A DNA stretch of 64,000 bases from positions 1,810,001 to 1,874,000 of the forward strand of contig CP063375.1 in assembly GCA_022813675.1 (NCBI GenBank). Direction: 5' to 3'. The notes beneath the pieces were generated by a model, which was not told the DNA's origin, searched no databases, and saw nothing but the letters and a program-made list of their open reading frames with translations. How positions within the stretch are numbered: position 1 is the first letter of the stretch; the number at the start of each line of letters is the position of its first letter. Both the position numbers and the translations under genes were made by a program. This document shows positions 8,110 through 16,298 of this stretch, piece after piece. The DNA is from Deferribacteraceae bacterium V6Fe1. GTDB taxonomy: Bacteria; Chrysiogenota; Deferribacteres; Deferribacterales; Deferrivibrionaceae.

Positions 8110-8303
8110 AATTTATAATAAATTACAGCCATCGTGGATAAACTTATTATCTTATGTGTTACATAAAAATCATTAGATAAATCCTACAACCCTTCAAGGG
8201 GGAATTTCAATGACACAATTAATTATACATTACCTATTAATCTATTGCAAAATTTCTGATTAATTATTAATTTTAATATGCAACTTTATTAGTGAGGTAA
8301 CTG

Positions 8304-9089
8304 ATGAGATTTTCTATTTTTACAATAAAAACTATCCTAAAAGACAGACTGTTTTTGATGATATTATCTTTTATTTTGGTATATGGATTTATACCGTTTT
8401 TTAGTTATTTTTCTATGAGGCAGCTTCAGGAGATTTCCATTACTATGTCAATCTCTTTAAACTCTTTTATACTTCTTATTTTATCACTTTTTGGCAGTAT
8501 CTATACTATTTGGCGAGATATTGAGCGTAAATATACCTTCACAATGCTCAGCTATCCGGTAACAAGGGTCAATTATATTATTGGTCGATATTTGGGATTT
8601 GTTATAATTTTATTGATAATTACCCTAATAAATTTAGGACTGGGGGCTATTGCTATCAAGATTTCAGCAGGATTTTACAAATCACAGCTTCCAATTATGT
8701 GGAGCAATATAATCGTTGCATATTTGTTTTCATTTTTAAAATATTCAATAGTGCTTGCTTTTGGATTTTTATTTGCTTCATTTTCCACATCCTTTTTTAC
8801 ACCTGTTTTTTCTACAATCGCCATCTTTTTGGCCGGTAATTCTATTCAAGGGATTTATGATTACATACTTAAAGAGTCAGATAAAACTTCTCAGTTTTTG
8901 AAAGGTGTTGTTTCAGTATTTTATTACATTTTGCCAAATTTATCAGCTTTTGATATGACGTCTTATGCGGCATATTCAATAAAGATTAATAGTAATTCTA
9001 TCCTTTTTTCAATTGGTTATTTTTTCCTTTACGTGTCAGTTGTGATGTGCATCACTGTATTAATATTTAATAAACGGGATTTAAAGTGA
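8304..9089 (+). CDS. ABC-2-type permease, PilI-like
   Basis: Membrane subunit of an ABC exporter. The 261 residues contain six hydrophobic segments (about 15-35, 44-70, 98-120, 130-165, 170-185, 225-255) and an ABC-2 permease pattern, with TIWRDIERKYTFTMLSYPVTR between the second and third segments. It starts at ATG 8304 after AGTGAGG. It overlaps the next gene by 4 bp and the ATPase gene follows. The trio faces the pilin genes; Myxococcus xanthus has a pilGHI ABC transporter next to pilA that is needed for type IV pilus assembly, and I infer this is the same system. Cargo is unknown in the family. Confidence 0.72.
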   Translation: MRFSIFTIKTILKDRLFLMILSFILVYGFIPFFSYFSMRQLQEISITMSISLNSFILLILSLFGSIYTIWRDIERKYTFTMLSYPVTRVNYIIGRYLGFVIILLIITLINLGLGAIAIKISAGFYKSQLPIMWSNIIVAYLFSFLKYSIVLAFGFLFASFSTSFFTPVFSTIAIFLAGNSIQGIYDYILKESDKTSQFLKGVVSVFYYILPNLSAFDMTSYAAYSIKINSNSILFSIGYFFLYVSVVMCITVLIFNKRDLK

Positions 9090-9976
9090 TAAAAGACAGA
9101 GCTATATTAAAAATTTCAATTGTTTTAGTTACTGCAATATTAGTGATGACCATCTTTTTCCCTGCGTTTAAAGCTGACATGCAGCAAAGACCGTTGTTTG
9201 AAAAACTTGGCTACACACCGCAAGGGAAATTGTATAAAGTTGTCTTGGGAGAATTTCGATGGTTTACAGGAGTATATTTAACTTTTAAGTCAATTATTTA
9301 TTATGGCGGGAATGTCGAAAAGATTGGTCAGAGAAGATTTAATGAAGTAGAATATTACAATCTTTATAGGACACTTGAGACTTCAATTTTATTAAATCCA
9401 TATAATGAAGATGCATATTATTTTGCACAAGGTGCATTTACTTGGGATATTGGTAGAGTAAAAGAGGTTAACTTGCTTTTGGAATATGTCGCCAAATATA
9501 GGACATGGGACTTTAAGGTGCCTTACTTTTTAGGGTTTAATTATGCTTACTTTTTAAAAGATTTTAATAAGGCAGCAGAGTATTACAAAAAGGCGTCTGA
9601 GCTTTCCGGCTCACCTTTATTTACAAATCTTGCCGCGAGGTATTTTTATGAGGGGGGCGAGACTGAGCTTGGTATTGCCCACTTGAAAGCAATGATAAAT
9701 ATGACGAGGAAAGAAAATATAAAAAAGGTTTATGAAACAAGGTTAAAATCACTTGAGGCAATAAACGCAATAGAAAAGGCTGTTAGGAAATATAAAAATA
9801 TCTACGGCAAAAATCCTGAAAATATTCAGCAGCTTGTAAGTGCAGGGATTTTGGATAAAATTCCTGAAGACCCCTATGGCGGTCAGTTTTATATTGATGA
9901 AAATAATAAGGTCAGGACAACAAGCAAACTAACTACATCAAAAGAGGTAAAAAATGGAAGTGCTAAAAATAAATAA
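9086..9976 (+). CDS. Membrane-anchored TPR-like accessory protein of the ABC exporter, PilG-like
   Basis: A 296-residue protein with one N-terminal membrane segment (about residues 8-27) and an otherwise extracytoplasmic, helical body. Tetratricopeptide-like repeats are visible around 120-200 (YYFAQGAF, FLGFNYAYFLKDFNKAAEYYKKASEL cut across two units). Near the C-terminus, GKNPENIQQLVSAGIL followed by IPEDPYGG resembles the tail seen in pseudopilin-like or pilus-associated proteins. It overlaps the permease by 4 bp and the ATPase by 23 bp, so the three are made together. By position it matches PilG of the myxococcal pilGHI set; sequence identity to PilG itself was not tested. Confidence 0.6.
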   Translation: MIKDRAILKISIVLVTAILVMTIFFPAFKADMQQRPLFEKLGYTPQGKLYKVVLGEFRWFTGVYLTFKSIIYYGGNVEKIGQRRFNEVEYYNLYRTLETSILLNPYNEDAYYFAQGAFTWDIGRVKEVNLLLEYVAKYRTWDFKVPYFLGFNYAYFLKDFNKAAEYYKKASELSGSPLFTNLAARYFYEGGETELGIAHLKAMINMTRKENIKKVYETRLKSLEAINAIEKAVRKYKNIYGKNPENIQQLVSAGILDKIPEDPYGGQFYIDENNKVRTTSKLTTSKEVKNGSAKNK

Positions 9977-10853
9977 CTTATACAAAGTATTTAAAACAAA
10001 AGGTAAAAAAGTAAATGCCTTAAACGGGATGGATTTTAGCGTCAATAAGGGAGAAATACTTGGCTTTTTAGGGCCAAATGGTGCCGGAAAAAGCACTACT
10101 ATAAAATCAATTATGGATTTGATAAGGCCTGACAGCGGTAATATAAAAATAATGGGAATTGATTCAAGAGTTGTCGAAGCAAGAAAACACATTGGCTTTA
10201 TGCCTGAGAATCCTCAATATTTTGATACTCTGACAGGTAAAGGGCTGTTGATGTTTACAACTTCAATTTTTAATATGAATAAAAAAGAAGCTGAAAAAAA
10301 AGCCGATGAATTGTTAGAAGAGTTTGAGCTGCAAGATGCCGCAAAAAGACCGATAAGAAATTACAGCAAGGGGATGATTCAGAGAATAGGCTTTGCCGCT
10401 GCAATAATTCACGCTCCTGAAGCTTTAATTTTAGATGAGCCGATGAGTGGACTTGACCCTATGGGAAGAGTTTTATTTAAGAAGAAGCTTTTGGACTTAA
10501 ATAAAAATGGAGCCACTATCTTTTTTAGCTCACACATAATTCCTGATATTGAAGACATTTGCAGCCGCGTATTGATAGTAAATAAAGGTAAAGTAATTTC
10601 AGATTTATCAAGGGAGGAGATAAAATATAGCACAACTACTGGGTTTAATGTTATCACGAAAAATCCTGTTGATATAAAAGAGATTCACTTTGAGAAAATA
10701 TCAGATGAGTTATATAAATCCTATTGTAAAAAGGACCAACTAATAGAGCTTTTGGAAAAAATAAGGGAAACTAAAATCGAGATTGTAGATATCGAGCCAG
10801 TGAAAAAGGACTTGGAAGATATTTTCGTGGAGATAGCGGGGGGAAGGTTATAA
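9954..10853 (+). CDS. ABC transporter ATP-binding protein, PilH-like
   Basis: ATPase of the exporter. It has Walker A GPNGAGKS (about residues 40-47), the signature YSKGMIQRIGFA, Walker B LILDEPMSGLDP, and the switch region SSHIIPDIEDICSR. The last 90 residues form the usual C-terminal extension of ABC-2 drug/polysaccharide-type ATPases. Its start lies inside the preceding gene by 23 bp. Together with the two genes before it and the convergent pilin genes it makes a plausible PilGHI-type pilus-linked transporter. As a lone sequence it could equally be any ABC-2 exporter ATPase. Confidence 0.88.
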   Translation: MEVLKINNLYKVFKTKGKKVNALNGMDFSVNKGEILGFLGPNGAGKSTTIKSIMDLIRPDSGNIKIMGIDSRVVEARKHIGFMPENPQYFDTLTGKGLLMFTTSIFNMNKKEAEKKADELLEEFELQDAAKRPIRNYSKGMIQRIGFAAAIIHAPEALILDEPMSGLDPMGRVLFKKKLLDLNKNGATIFFSSHIIPDIEDICSRVLIVNKGKVISDLSREEIKYSTTTGFNVITKNPVDIKEIHFEKISDELYKSYCKKDQLIELLEKIRETKIEIVDIEPVKKDLEDIFVEIAGGRL

Positions 10854-10962
10854 GAGATGGCTAACTGTTAATTAGTTTTAAATACTCATATTTTGTAATT
10901 TCTAATTAGGTCTGTATATAACTTATCACTCAGGTAAAGCAAGATTATTATTTAATTATGAA

Positions 10963-10999
10963 AATAAATTCCCCCGTTTTTTATACGGGGGAATTTATT
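10963..10999. terminator. Bidirectional hairpin terminator between the exporter and pilin genes
   Basis: AATAAATTCCCCCG (10963-10976) pairs perfectly with CGGGGGAATTTATT (10986-10999) around a 9-base T-rich loop. The GC core is flanked by A/T arms, so either strand sees a stem followed by a U-rich run. It touches the stop codon of the - strand gene. Confidence 0.8.
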
Positions 11000-11297
11000 A
11001 ATTTACTGTACCATTATCACTACTTAATGTTTTACCTACATTAGTTGCGTTATCATTTATTAAAGAGATATCAGTTGACTCAGTAGTCTGGTAAACAGCG
11101 TTACCATTTAAGTGTTTACTTGCAGCAGTATATGAAGAGTTATCAGAAGTGGCACACAATGTGACATTTTGTGATAAGCCTGTATCAAATGTAACACTAC
11201 CTAAAGTAAGAGTATTTTTTTGCCCTGTGTCGCAGGCAGCATAAACAAAACTTACAATAGATAAACTAATTACTAATACCGTTATAATTTTTTTCAT
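10998..11297 (-). CDS. Small secreted protein resembling a detached pilin C-terminal domain
   Basis: A 99-residue protein with a Sec signal peptide (hydrophobic VLVISLSIVSFVYA, cleavage probably after YA). The mature 78 residues are Ser/Thr/Asn-rich with two cysteines (CDTGQ and TLCAT), in the alternating pattern of the beta-sheet head of type IV pilins. It follows pilA by 11 bp and its GAGGAGG ribosome binding site overlaps the pilA stop codon, so translation is coupled. In Geobacter sulfurreducens the short PilA is likewise followed by a separate C-terminal partner (GSU1497), reported to be needed for PilA stability and assembly. The functional equivalence is inference from gene order and fold pattern. 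Confidence 0.6.
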   Translation of the reverse strand: MKKIITVLVISLSIVSFVYAACDTGQKNTLTLGSVTFDTGLSQNVTLCATSDNSSYTAASKHLNGNAVYQTTESTDISLINDNATNVGKTLSSDNGTVN

Positions 11298-11308
11298 ACA
11301 ATTCCTCC

Positions 11309-11515
11309 TCAGTTGATAGTTGGGTAATTTTGATTGTCAGCAAAATATGCTTCCATACTAGTTTTAAAATTTCTCAAATCGCTCTGAGCTGAAGAGTTGT
11401 AAGCCCTTTGCCTGTACTTAGAAAATTGTGGTATAGCAATAGCTGCTAAGATACCGATGATAGCTACTACGACGAGCAGCTCGATCAATGTAAAACCTTT
11501 TTTAGATTTCTTCAT
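11309..11515 (-). CDS. pilA: Type IV pilin, short Geobacter-type
   Basis: Major pilin candidate. The leader MKKSKKG is cut before Phe1 by prepilin peptidase, leaving a 61-residue mature chain, the same length as Geobacter sulfurreducens PilA. The N-terminal helix has the conserved Glu5 and the hydrophobic stretch [18 protein letters not shown], and there is no globular head. Aromatics at mature positions 1, 24, 27, 32, 51 and 57 match the Geobacter pilin, with extra ones at 43 (Phe) and 50 (Tyr), giving eight in 61. The ATG has AGGAGG at ideal spacing. A sigma-70 promoter lies just upstream and a secreted partner gene follows. Whether the filament conducts electrons cannot be read from sequence. 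Confidence 0.9.
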   Translation of the reverse strand: MKKSKKGFTLIELLVVVAIIGILAAIAIPQFSKYRQRAYNSSAQSDLRNFKTSMEAYFADNQNYPTIN

Positions 11516-11555
11516 ATTTACCTCCTACGGTTTTTTGTTGTAATCAACATAGAAA

Positions 11556-11584
11556 ATTATATGCCACATATTTTTTCTTTGCAA
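11556..11584 (-). promoter_or_regulatory. Strong sigma-70-type promoter of pilA
   Basis: On the - strand TTGCAA (11584-11579) and a perfect TATAAT (11561-11556) are separated by exactly 17 bases. The predicted start near 11549 leaves a leader of about 34 bases with AGGAGG before the ATG. No -24/-12 element of the RpoN kind used by many pilA genes was found. Confidence 0.7.
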
Positions 11585-11981
11585 CAGAAATTTTAATACT
11601 TTGTTATTGCAGTTTTAGTAAATGATATCTTATAAAACTAATAGTTATTAATGCCAATAAATGCTTGTTATACAAAGAAATTTAAGGTGCTGACTTAATG
11701 CTTACTAACAGTATTTTTCTTGGCAAGTAAAATTTTACAATTTTGATATCATTTTTTTACTTTGACAAAAATGTCAAATTTTACAATTTTGTTGGGTTTA
11801 GCTGTGAATTAATGAAGTGGTATGTAAGTGAAGAGGAGTAATTTGGCAGCAGCAGAAAAGATAAAAATAGTGACAGGCAACTTTGAGCCTTCAACGTAGA
11901 ACGTAGAACTTAGAACGTTGAACATTGAACTTCAACATATGCTCAAGCCACCTATCACTTATCATTTATTGCCGTATTTAT
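11585..11981. other. Non-coding stretch between pilA and the thioredoxin-like gene
   Basis: No credible gene is present. It holds two copies of a 16-base repeat AAATTTTACAATTTTG at 11730-11745 and 11776-11791, with a perfect palindrome (TTTGACA-AAAA-TGTCAAA, 11761-11778) overlapping the second copy. An 18-codon frame starting with TTG at 11843 has a good AGAGGAG signal (11832-11838) but runs into the tandem repeat. The heptamer array is listed separately. Confidence 0.6.
11895..11935. repeat. Tandem 7-bp repeat array
   Basis: Five successive heptamers (CGTAGAA, CGTAGAA, CTTAGAA, CGTTGAA, CATTGAA) followed by a partial unit CTTCAA. TCAACGT at 11891-11897 also mirrors ACGTTGA at 11915-11921, so the array can fold on itself. 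It lies between two convergent-to-nothing regions outside any gene. Confidence 0.7.
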
Positions 11982-12809
11982 CTATTTTAACAAATTAATC
12001 CCTTTATCAATAAGTTGAGTGTTAAACCCTTCAACCTTTCTACCATTGAAGAAAAGGACAGGAGTGGATTGTATCCCTAACGATTGAGCATAAGCCTCAT
12101 TAGCCTTAACTTTTTCTTCGATAGATTTGTCGTTGACGAGTTTTTTGAATTTTTCCGCATTTCCTGACATTTTTGCAAATTCATTGATTATTTCCTCGTC
12201 AGCCATTTTGTCATATTTACCTGAATACAGTTCATCAGAAAAGTCTTTATTCAGCTTAATACCTGCTTCAAATATCTTGGCAAAAAGCAATGCCTTATCG
12301 TGAATAGACAGTGGGACGTGGAGCATATAAAGTGCATAATCTTTTTTGCCTTGCAGTTTCTCATTTAAATATGAGTGGGCTTTTCTGCAGAATGGGCATT
12401 GAAAATCGCTTGCATCAACTATGATATTCTTGGAATTTTTGTTACCTTTGACAAATGTAAGTTTTGACAAGTCAACTTTTTCTATATCATATTCAAAAGC
12501 ATAGTCTTTAATGAGGCTACTGCCTTCTTTGATATTGATTATATCCGGCAAAAGATACTTTCCGTCTGATATAATATATTGCTTTGCATTCCTGTTTCTT
12601 GCTTTATCCTTTATATCGACTTTGAAAAAATAAAACCCTTTCAATGAATCGATGGCTTTTAAGTTTGTAATGGATAGCTCGATATCATTGAGTCCCCTTT
12701 TTTTGAAATTATCAAGAAGAGCGGATTTTAAAGTATCTTCGACCGAAGCCGCAAATACATTTGATGCAAAAACAGTAAATGTTAGCAAATACAGAATAAA
12801 TCTTTTCAT
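11982..12809 (-). CDS. Secreted thioredoxin-fold protein with CPFC motif (DsbA/DsbC-like)
   Basis: A 275-residue periplasmic thiol-disulfide protein. A Sec signal peptide ends about residue 20 (SNVFA). Residues about 20-110 form an N-terminal domain reminiscent of the DsbC/DsbG-type dimerisation domain, and residues 115-275 are a thioredoxin fold with helical insert, bearing the active site CPFC at 138-141 (DASDFQCPFCRKAH) and the cis-proline loop IQSTPVLFF. The ATG has GGAGGT upstream. It is a single-gene unit. An oxidase or isomerase role cannot be decided from the motif alone; a role in folding secreted cysteine proteins such as the pilin partner is possible. Confidence 0.85.
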   Translation of the reverse strand: MKRFILYLLTFTVFASNVFAASVEDTLKSALLDNFKKRGLNDIELSITNLKAIDSLKGFYFFKVDIKDKARNRNAKQYIISDGKYLLPDIINIKEGSSLIKDYAFEYDIEKVDLSKLTFVKGNKNSKNIIVDASDFQCPFCRKAHSYLNEKLQGKKDYALYMLHVPLSIHDKALLFAKIFEAGIKLNKDFSDELYSGKYDKMADEEIINEFAKMSGNAEKFKKLVNDKSIEEKVKANEAYAQSLGIQSTPVLFFNGRKVEGFNTQLIDKGINLLK

Positions 12810-12997
12810 AAATATGACCTCCGTAAATTTTTTTGAAATATATTAGTCTAAGATTGCTTTTGCAAGGAAAAGTTTAATAAAATTAAGGTGCAGCGATAAA
12901 TTGACGAAGTTATATGATGTTTATAGTTTTTAGTTGAACAATTTTTCATAGTAAATTATAAGTTTAAAAGTGCTTTGTATATCCAAGGAGGTTACAA

Positions 12998-14623
12998 ATG
13001 AAGCTCAGCCTTAAAGTAAAACTTTTTTTATCATTTTTATTAATTGGCTCAATTGGTGGTTTGATTGGACTATTTGGGATTTATAGTCTTTATCAGTTAG
13101 GAAATCTCGATAATTTTGACCATATAAAAGAGTTGTCAAATAACTATCTTATGCTCATCGCTTCAGTTATGGTGATAGGGACATTAATTAATTTAGTCAT
13201 TATTGTTCTATTTTTGAAATACTTATTTAAAAATATAAACAGTATAAGTGCCATATGTAAAAGTTTGTACGAAAATAATTTCAATATTAAGAAGGCAAGT
13301 AATATTTCAGATGATGAGCTTGGTGATGTATCAAGGCAAGCTTACTCTTTTGTGGATAAGTTTTCTGGGATATTGAGAAGTTTTCTTGACTCCACTGTGT
13401 CATTGAAAGGCGCGGCAAATGATCTGATTGAAATTAGTGAAAATATCAATAATGGAGTAATGACAATAAATGATAAAACTCAAAGTGTTTCTTCTGCGGC
13501 GGAAGAGCTGTCTGCGACAAGTGTAAATATCTTAGAGAACACCAATAATACTTTTTCTCTTTCTGAAGAGTGTCAAGATGAGTTAAATAAGACTATTGAA
13601 AAGATACGCCTTAACAAAAGTCAGATGTTGAAAATCAATGAATCTTCAGAAGCGGTTGCTGAAACTGTTAAAAAATTTCAAACTTTATCCAAAGAGATAG
13701 GCGGCGTGATTACTACTATTAACGATATCGCTGATCAGACCAATTTACTTGCACTTAATGCAGCTATCGAAGCCGCAAGGGCAGGGGAAGCTGGTCGAGG
13801 GTTTGCCGTTGTCGCTGATGAGGTAAGAAAACTTGCAAATAAGACAACCGATTCCACAAAGCTTATCGAAGAAGTTATTAAAAGTTTGAATGATGAGGTC
13901 AAAATAATTGTAGAGACTGTCCATAATGAGGTGAAAGAGGTAGAGAAAGGGATAGATTATACAAATATGACTGAAGAGTCGGTAAAAATTGTTAATGATA
14001 AGTTTTTGCAAATAAATGAAGCGTTGAGAAACATTTCTGCTGCTGTGGAAGAGGAAAATGTCGCAATTTCAGACATCGCTGCAAGTATGAATGATGTGGC
14101 GGCTTCTATTGAGGATATTAAGTCTCTTGCTGCTGATAATTCTGAAGCAGGGGACAACTTGTTTAAGCTTTCATTAAATCTTTCCGAGCTAATGCAGGGT
14201 ATAAATGTAGGGGATATTAAAAATTTTATTGAGTGGGATAAAAGTTTTGAGACAGGTATCACCGAATTTGACAATCAGCATAAAAAATTAGCTGCGCTTA
14301 TTAACAGGATTTATAATGCCATTAAGGATGGAAGAGCACAGAATGAAGTTGAATCTATCTTAAACGAATTGGTTGATTATACCGTATATCACTTTGACAG
14401 TGAAGAGAAAGCATTTAAACAATTTAATTACCCCGAGTATGCCGAGCATAGAAAAATTCATGAAGCACTAAAGTCACAAGTGGGTAAATTTATAAATGAT
14501 TTAAAATCCGGACGTTCATCAATAGGTTATAATTTAATGGAATTTTTAAAAAGTTGGCTGTTAAATCATATTAAGGTCGAAGATAAAAAGTATAGTAAAT
14601 TTTTAAAAGGGAAAGTGAAATAG
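12998..14623 (+). CDS. Methyl-accepting chemotaxis protein with C-terminal hemerythrin domain
   Basis: Chemoreceptor that probably senses oxygen inside the cell. Two membrane segments (about 8-31 and 49-77) are separated by only some 17 residues, so there is no periplasmic sensor. A HAMP-like stretch and the long coiled-coil signalling domain follow, with the conserved hairpin tip [19 protein letters not shown] and [15 protein letters not shown]. Residues about 410-541 are a bacteriohemerythrin domain in which all seven iron ligands are present: His428, His465, Glu469, His484, His488, His524 and Asp529. DcrH of Desulfovibrio has the same end domain. ATG with AAGGAGG. queC starts directly after the stop codon. 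Confidence 0.93.
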   Translation: MKLSLKVKLFLSFLLIGSIGGLIGLFGIYSLYQLGNLDNFDHIKELSNNYLMLIASVMVIGTLINLVIIVLFLKYLFKNINSISAICKSLYENNFNIKKASNISDDELGDVSRQAYSFVDKFSGILRSFLDSTVSLKGAANDLIEISENINNGVMTINDKTQSVSSAAEELSATSVNILENTNNTFSLSEECQDELNKTIEKIRLNKSQMLKINESSEAVAETVKKFQTLSKEIGGVITTINDIADQTNLLALNAAIEAARAGEAGRGFAVVADEVRKLANKTTDSTKLIEEVIKSLNDEVKIIVETVHNEVKEVEKGIDYTNMTEESVKIVNDKFLQINEALRNISAAVEEENVAISDIAASMNDVAASIEDIKSLAADNSEAGDNLFKLSLNLSELMQGINVGDIKNFIEWDKSFETGITEFDNQHKKLAALINRIYNAIKDGRAQNEVESILNELVDYTVYHFDSEEKAFKQFNYPEYAEHRKIHEALKSQVGKFINDLKSGRSSIGYNLMEFLKSWLLNHIKVEDKKYSKFLKGKVK

Positions 14624-15316
14624 ATGAAAAAGGCAATTGTATTGGTAAGCGGAGGGCTTGATAGCTGTGTTACGGCTGCTGTTGCAAAAGATTTGGGATA
14701 TAATCTTTGTTTGTTGCATGTAAATTACGGTCAACTAACAGAAAAGAGAGAATTAAAAGCGTTTAATGATATCGCCGAATATTACAATGTAAATGAGAAG
14801 TTAATTGTGGATATTTCCTATCTAAAGGAGATAGGCGGCTCTGCTTTGACGGATGAAAATATTGACGTGGAAGAAGGTAGTCTTAACAGAGTGGGGATTC
14901 CTAAGACATATGTGCCATTTAGGAATGCAAACATTCTTTCCATAGCTACCGCATGGGCTGAAGTCGTAAAAGTTGAAAAAATATTCATAGGTGCTGTGGA
15001 AGAAGACAGTTCTGGTTATCCTGACTGCAGAAAAGTATTTTATGATGCGTTTAATAATCTTTTAAAAGTAGGTATAAATCCTGAAAATGATATCGAAATA
15101 ATCACACCGTTGATAGAGCTTAAGAAGAGAGATATAGTATTGCTTGGTAAAAAATTAAATGCTCCATTGCACTTAACTTGGTCGTGTTACAAAAGTGAAG
15201 ATTTGGCATGCGGAAATTGTGACAGCTGCTTTTTAAGATTAAGAGGATTTAAAGAGGCAAATGTCAAAGACCCTATAAAATATATAACATACCCTAAATT
15301 TTATGATACAATTTAG
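14624..15316 (+). CDS. queC: 7-cyano-7-deazaguanine synthase
   Basis: Converts 7-carboxy-7-deazaguanine to preQ0 with ATP and ammonia, a step in queuosine tRNA modification. The N-type ATP pyrophosphatase motif SGGLDS is at residues 9-14 and the zinc site is four cysteines in CYKSEDLACGNCDSC near the C-terminus; 230 residues is normal. The ATG follows the chemoreceptor stop codon with no spacer, which means translational coupling but not a shared function. No other queuosine gene lies in the window. Confidence 0.95.
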   Translation: MKKAIVLVSGGLDSCVTAAVAKDLGYNLCLLHVNYGQLTEKRELKAFNDIAEYYNVNEKLIVDISYLKEIGGSALTDENIDVEEGSLNRVGIPKTYVPFRNANILSIATAWAEVVKVEKIFIGAVEEDSSGYPDCRKVFYDAFNNLLKVGINPENDIEIITPLIELKKRDIVLLGKKLNAPLHLTWSCYKSEDLACGNCDSCFLRLRGFKEANVKDPIKYITYPKFYDTI

Positions 15317-15331
15317 CAAAAGGGGGTTTAT

Positions 15332-16294
15332 ATGAAAAGAATAGCACTTCTTACAAGCGGTGGCGATTGCCCGGGAATGAATGCAGCTATCAGAAGTATT
15401 GTCAGGACTTGTCTGAGTATGAATATTCAGGCTTTTGGAGTGGAGCAGGGTTACAAAGGGCTTATTGAAAATAAATTAATCCCAATGGAAAGTAAAAATG
15501 TTGCCAACATTATTCAAAGAGGGGGCACCATATTAAGAAGTGCCAGAAGCGAGCAATTTAAGACTAAAGAGGGTCGTGATATTGCTGTGGAGGTATTGAA
15601 AAAGAATAAAATAGACGGGCTAATTGTGGTTGGCGGGGATGGCTCTTTGACCGGGGCTAATATCTTGTATAAAGATTACGGTATAAAAGTTGTAGGACTA
15701 CCAGGTTCAATTGACAATGATATTTACGGCACAGATATGGCAATAGGTGTGGATACCGCACTTAATACAATTTTAAAGTGTATTGATACGATTAATGATA
15801 CCGCAAGTTCACACGACAGGACTTTTTTGATTGAAGTAATGGGGCGCAATTGTGGTTATCTCGCTCTTATGTCTGCAATCGCAGGCGGTGCAGAAGCCGT
15901 ATTAATACCTGAAATACCTTATGATATTGAAGGGATTATTAAAAAAATCAAGAAACGCTATGAAGAGGGTAAGACAAGAAGTATTATTGTAGTGGCAGAA
16001 GGGGTAGGGTCAGCTTACGATTTTGGGAAAGTGTTTGGCATGATAGGCGGGTTTGATACAAGAATAACTGTTTTGGGACATATACAGAGGGGCGGTAGCC
16101 CCACTATTTTTGACAGAATTTTAGCTACAAGACTTGGCACTGCGGCAGTTGAAGCACTTGTGGCTGGAAGCTCAGGTGTGATGATGGGCTTACAAAAGAC
16201 ACAGGTCGTGCAGGTGCCATTTGAAGAAGTATTTGGGAATAAAAAGAAAATTGATAGCAAACTTCTCGAGATAGCTGAAATTTTAAGTAGGTAA
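15332..16294 (+). CDS. pfkA: ATP-dependent 6-phosphofructokinase
   Basis: Phosphorylates fructose 6-phosphate, the committed step of glycolysis. The 320-residue length and motifs fit the bacterial PfkA type: SGGDCPGMNAAIR at the start, GGDGSLTGA (the Gly-Ser form typical of ATP users rather than the Asp of pyrophosphate users), the catalytic GSIDNDIYGTD, and MGRNCGYLAL. It has a strong GGGGG ribosome site before the ATG and lies 15 bp after queC. The cobalamin adenosyltransferase gene follows after 4 bp. Confidence 0.95.
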   Translation: MKRIALLTSGGDCPGMNAAIRSIVRTCLSMNIQAFGVEQGYKGLIENKLIPMESKNVANIIQRGGTILRSARSEQFKTKEGRDIAVEVLKKNKIDGLIVVGGDGSLTGANILYKDYGIKVVGLPGSIDNDIYGTDMAIGVDTALNTILKCIDTINDTASSHDRTFLIEVMGRNCGYLALMSAIAGGAEAVLIPEIPYDIEGIIKKIKKRYEEGKTRSIIVVAEGVGSAYDFGKVFGMIGGFDTRITVLGHIQRGGSPTIFDRILATRLGTAAVEALVAGSSGVMMGLQKTQVVQVPFEEVFGNKKKIDSKLLEIAEILSR

Positions 16295-16298
16295 TATT

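Noticed and set aside
11561-11584. RpoN-type -24/-12 promoter for pilA (TGGCAT on the - strand)
   Set aside because: No GC dinucleotide follows at the required distance, whereas a sigma-70 promoter with 17-base spacing overlaps the same place.
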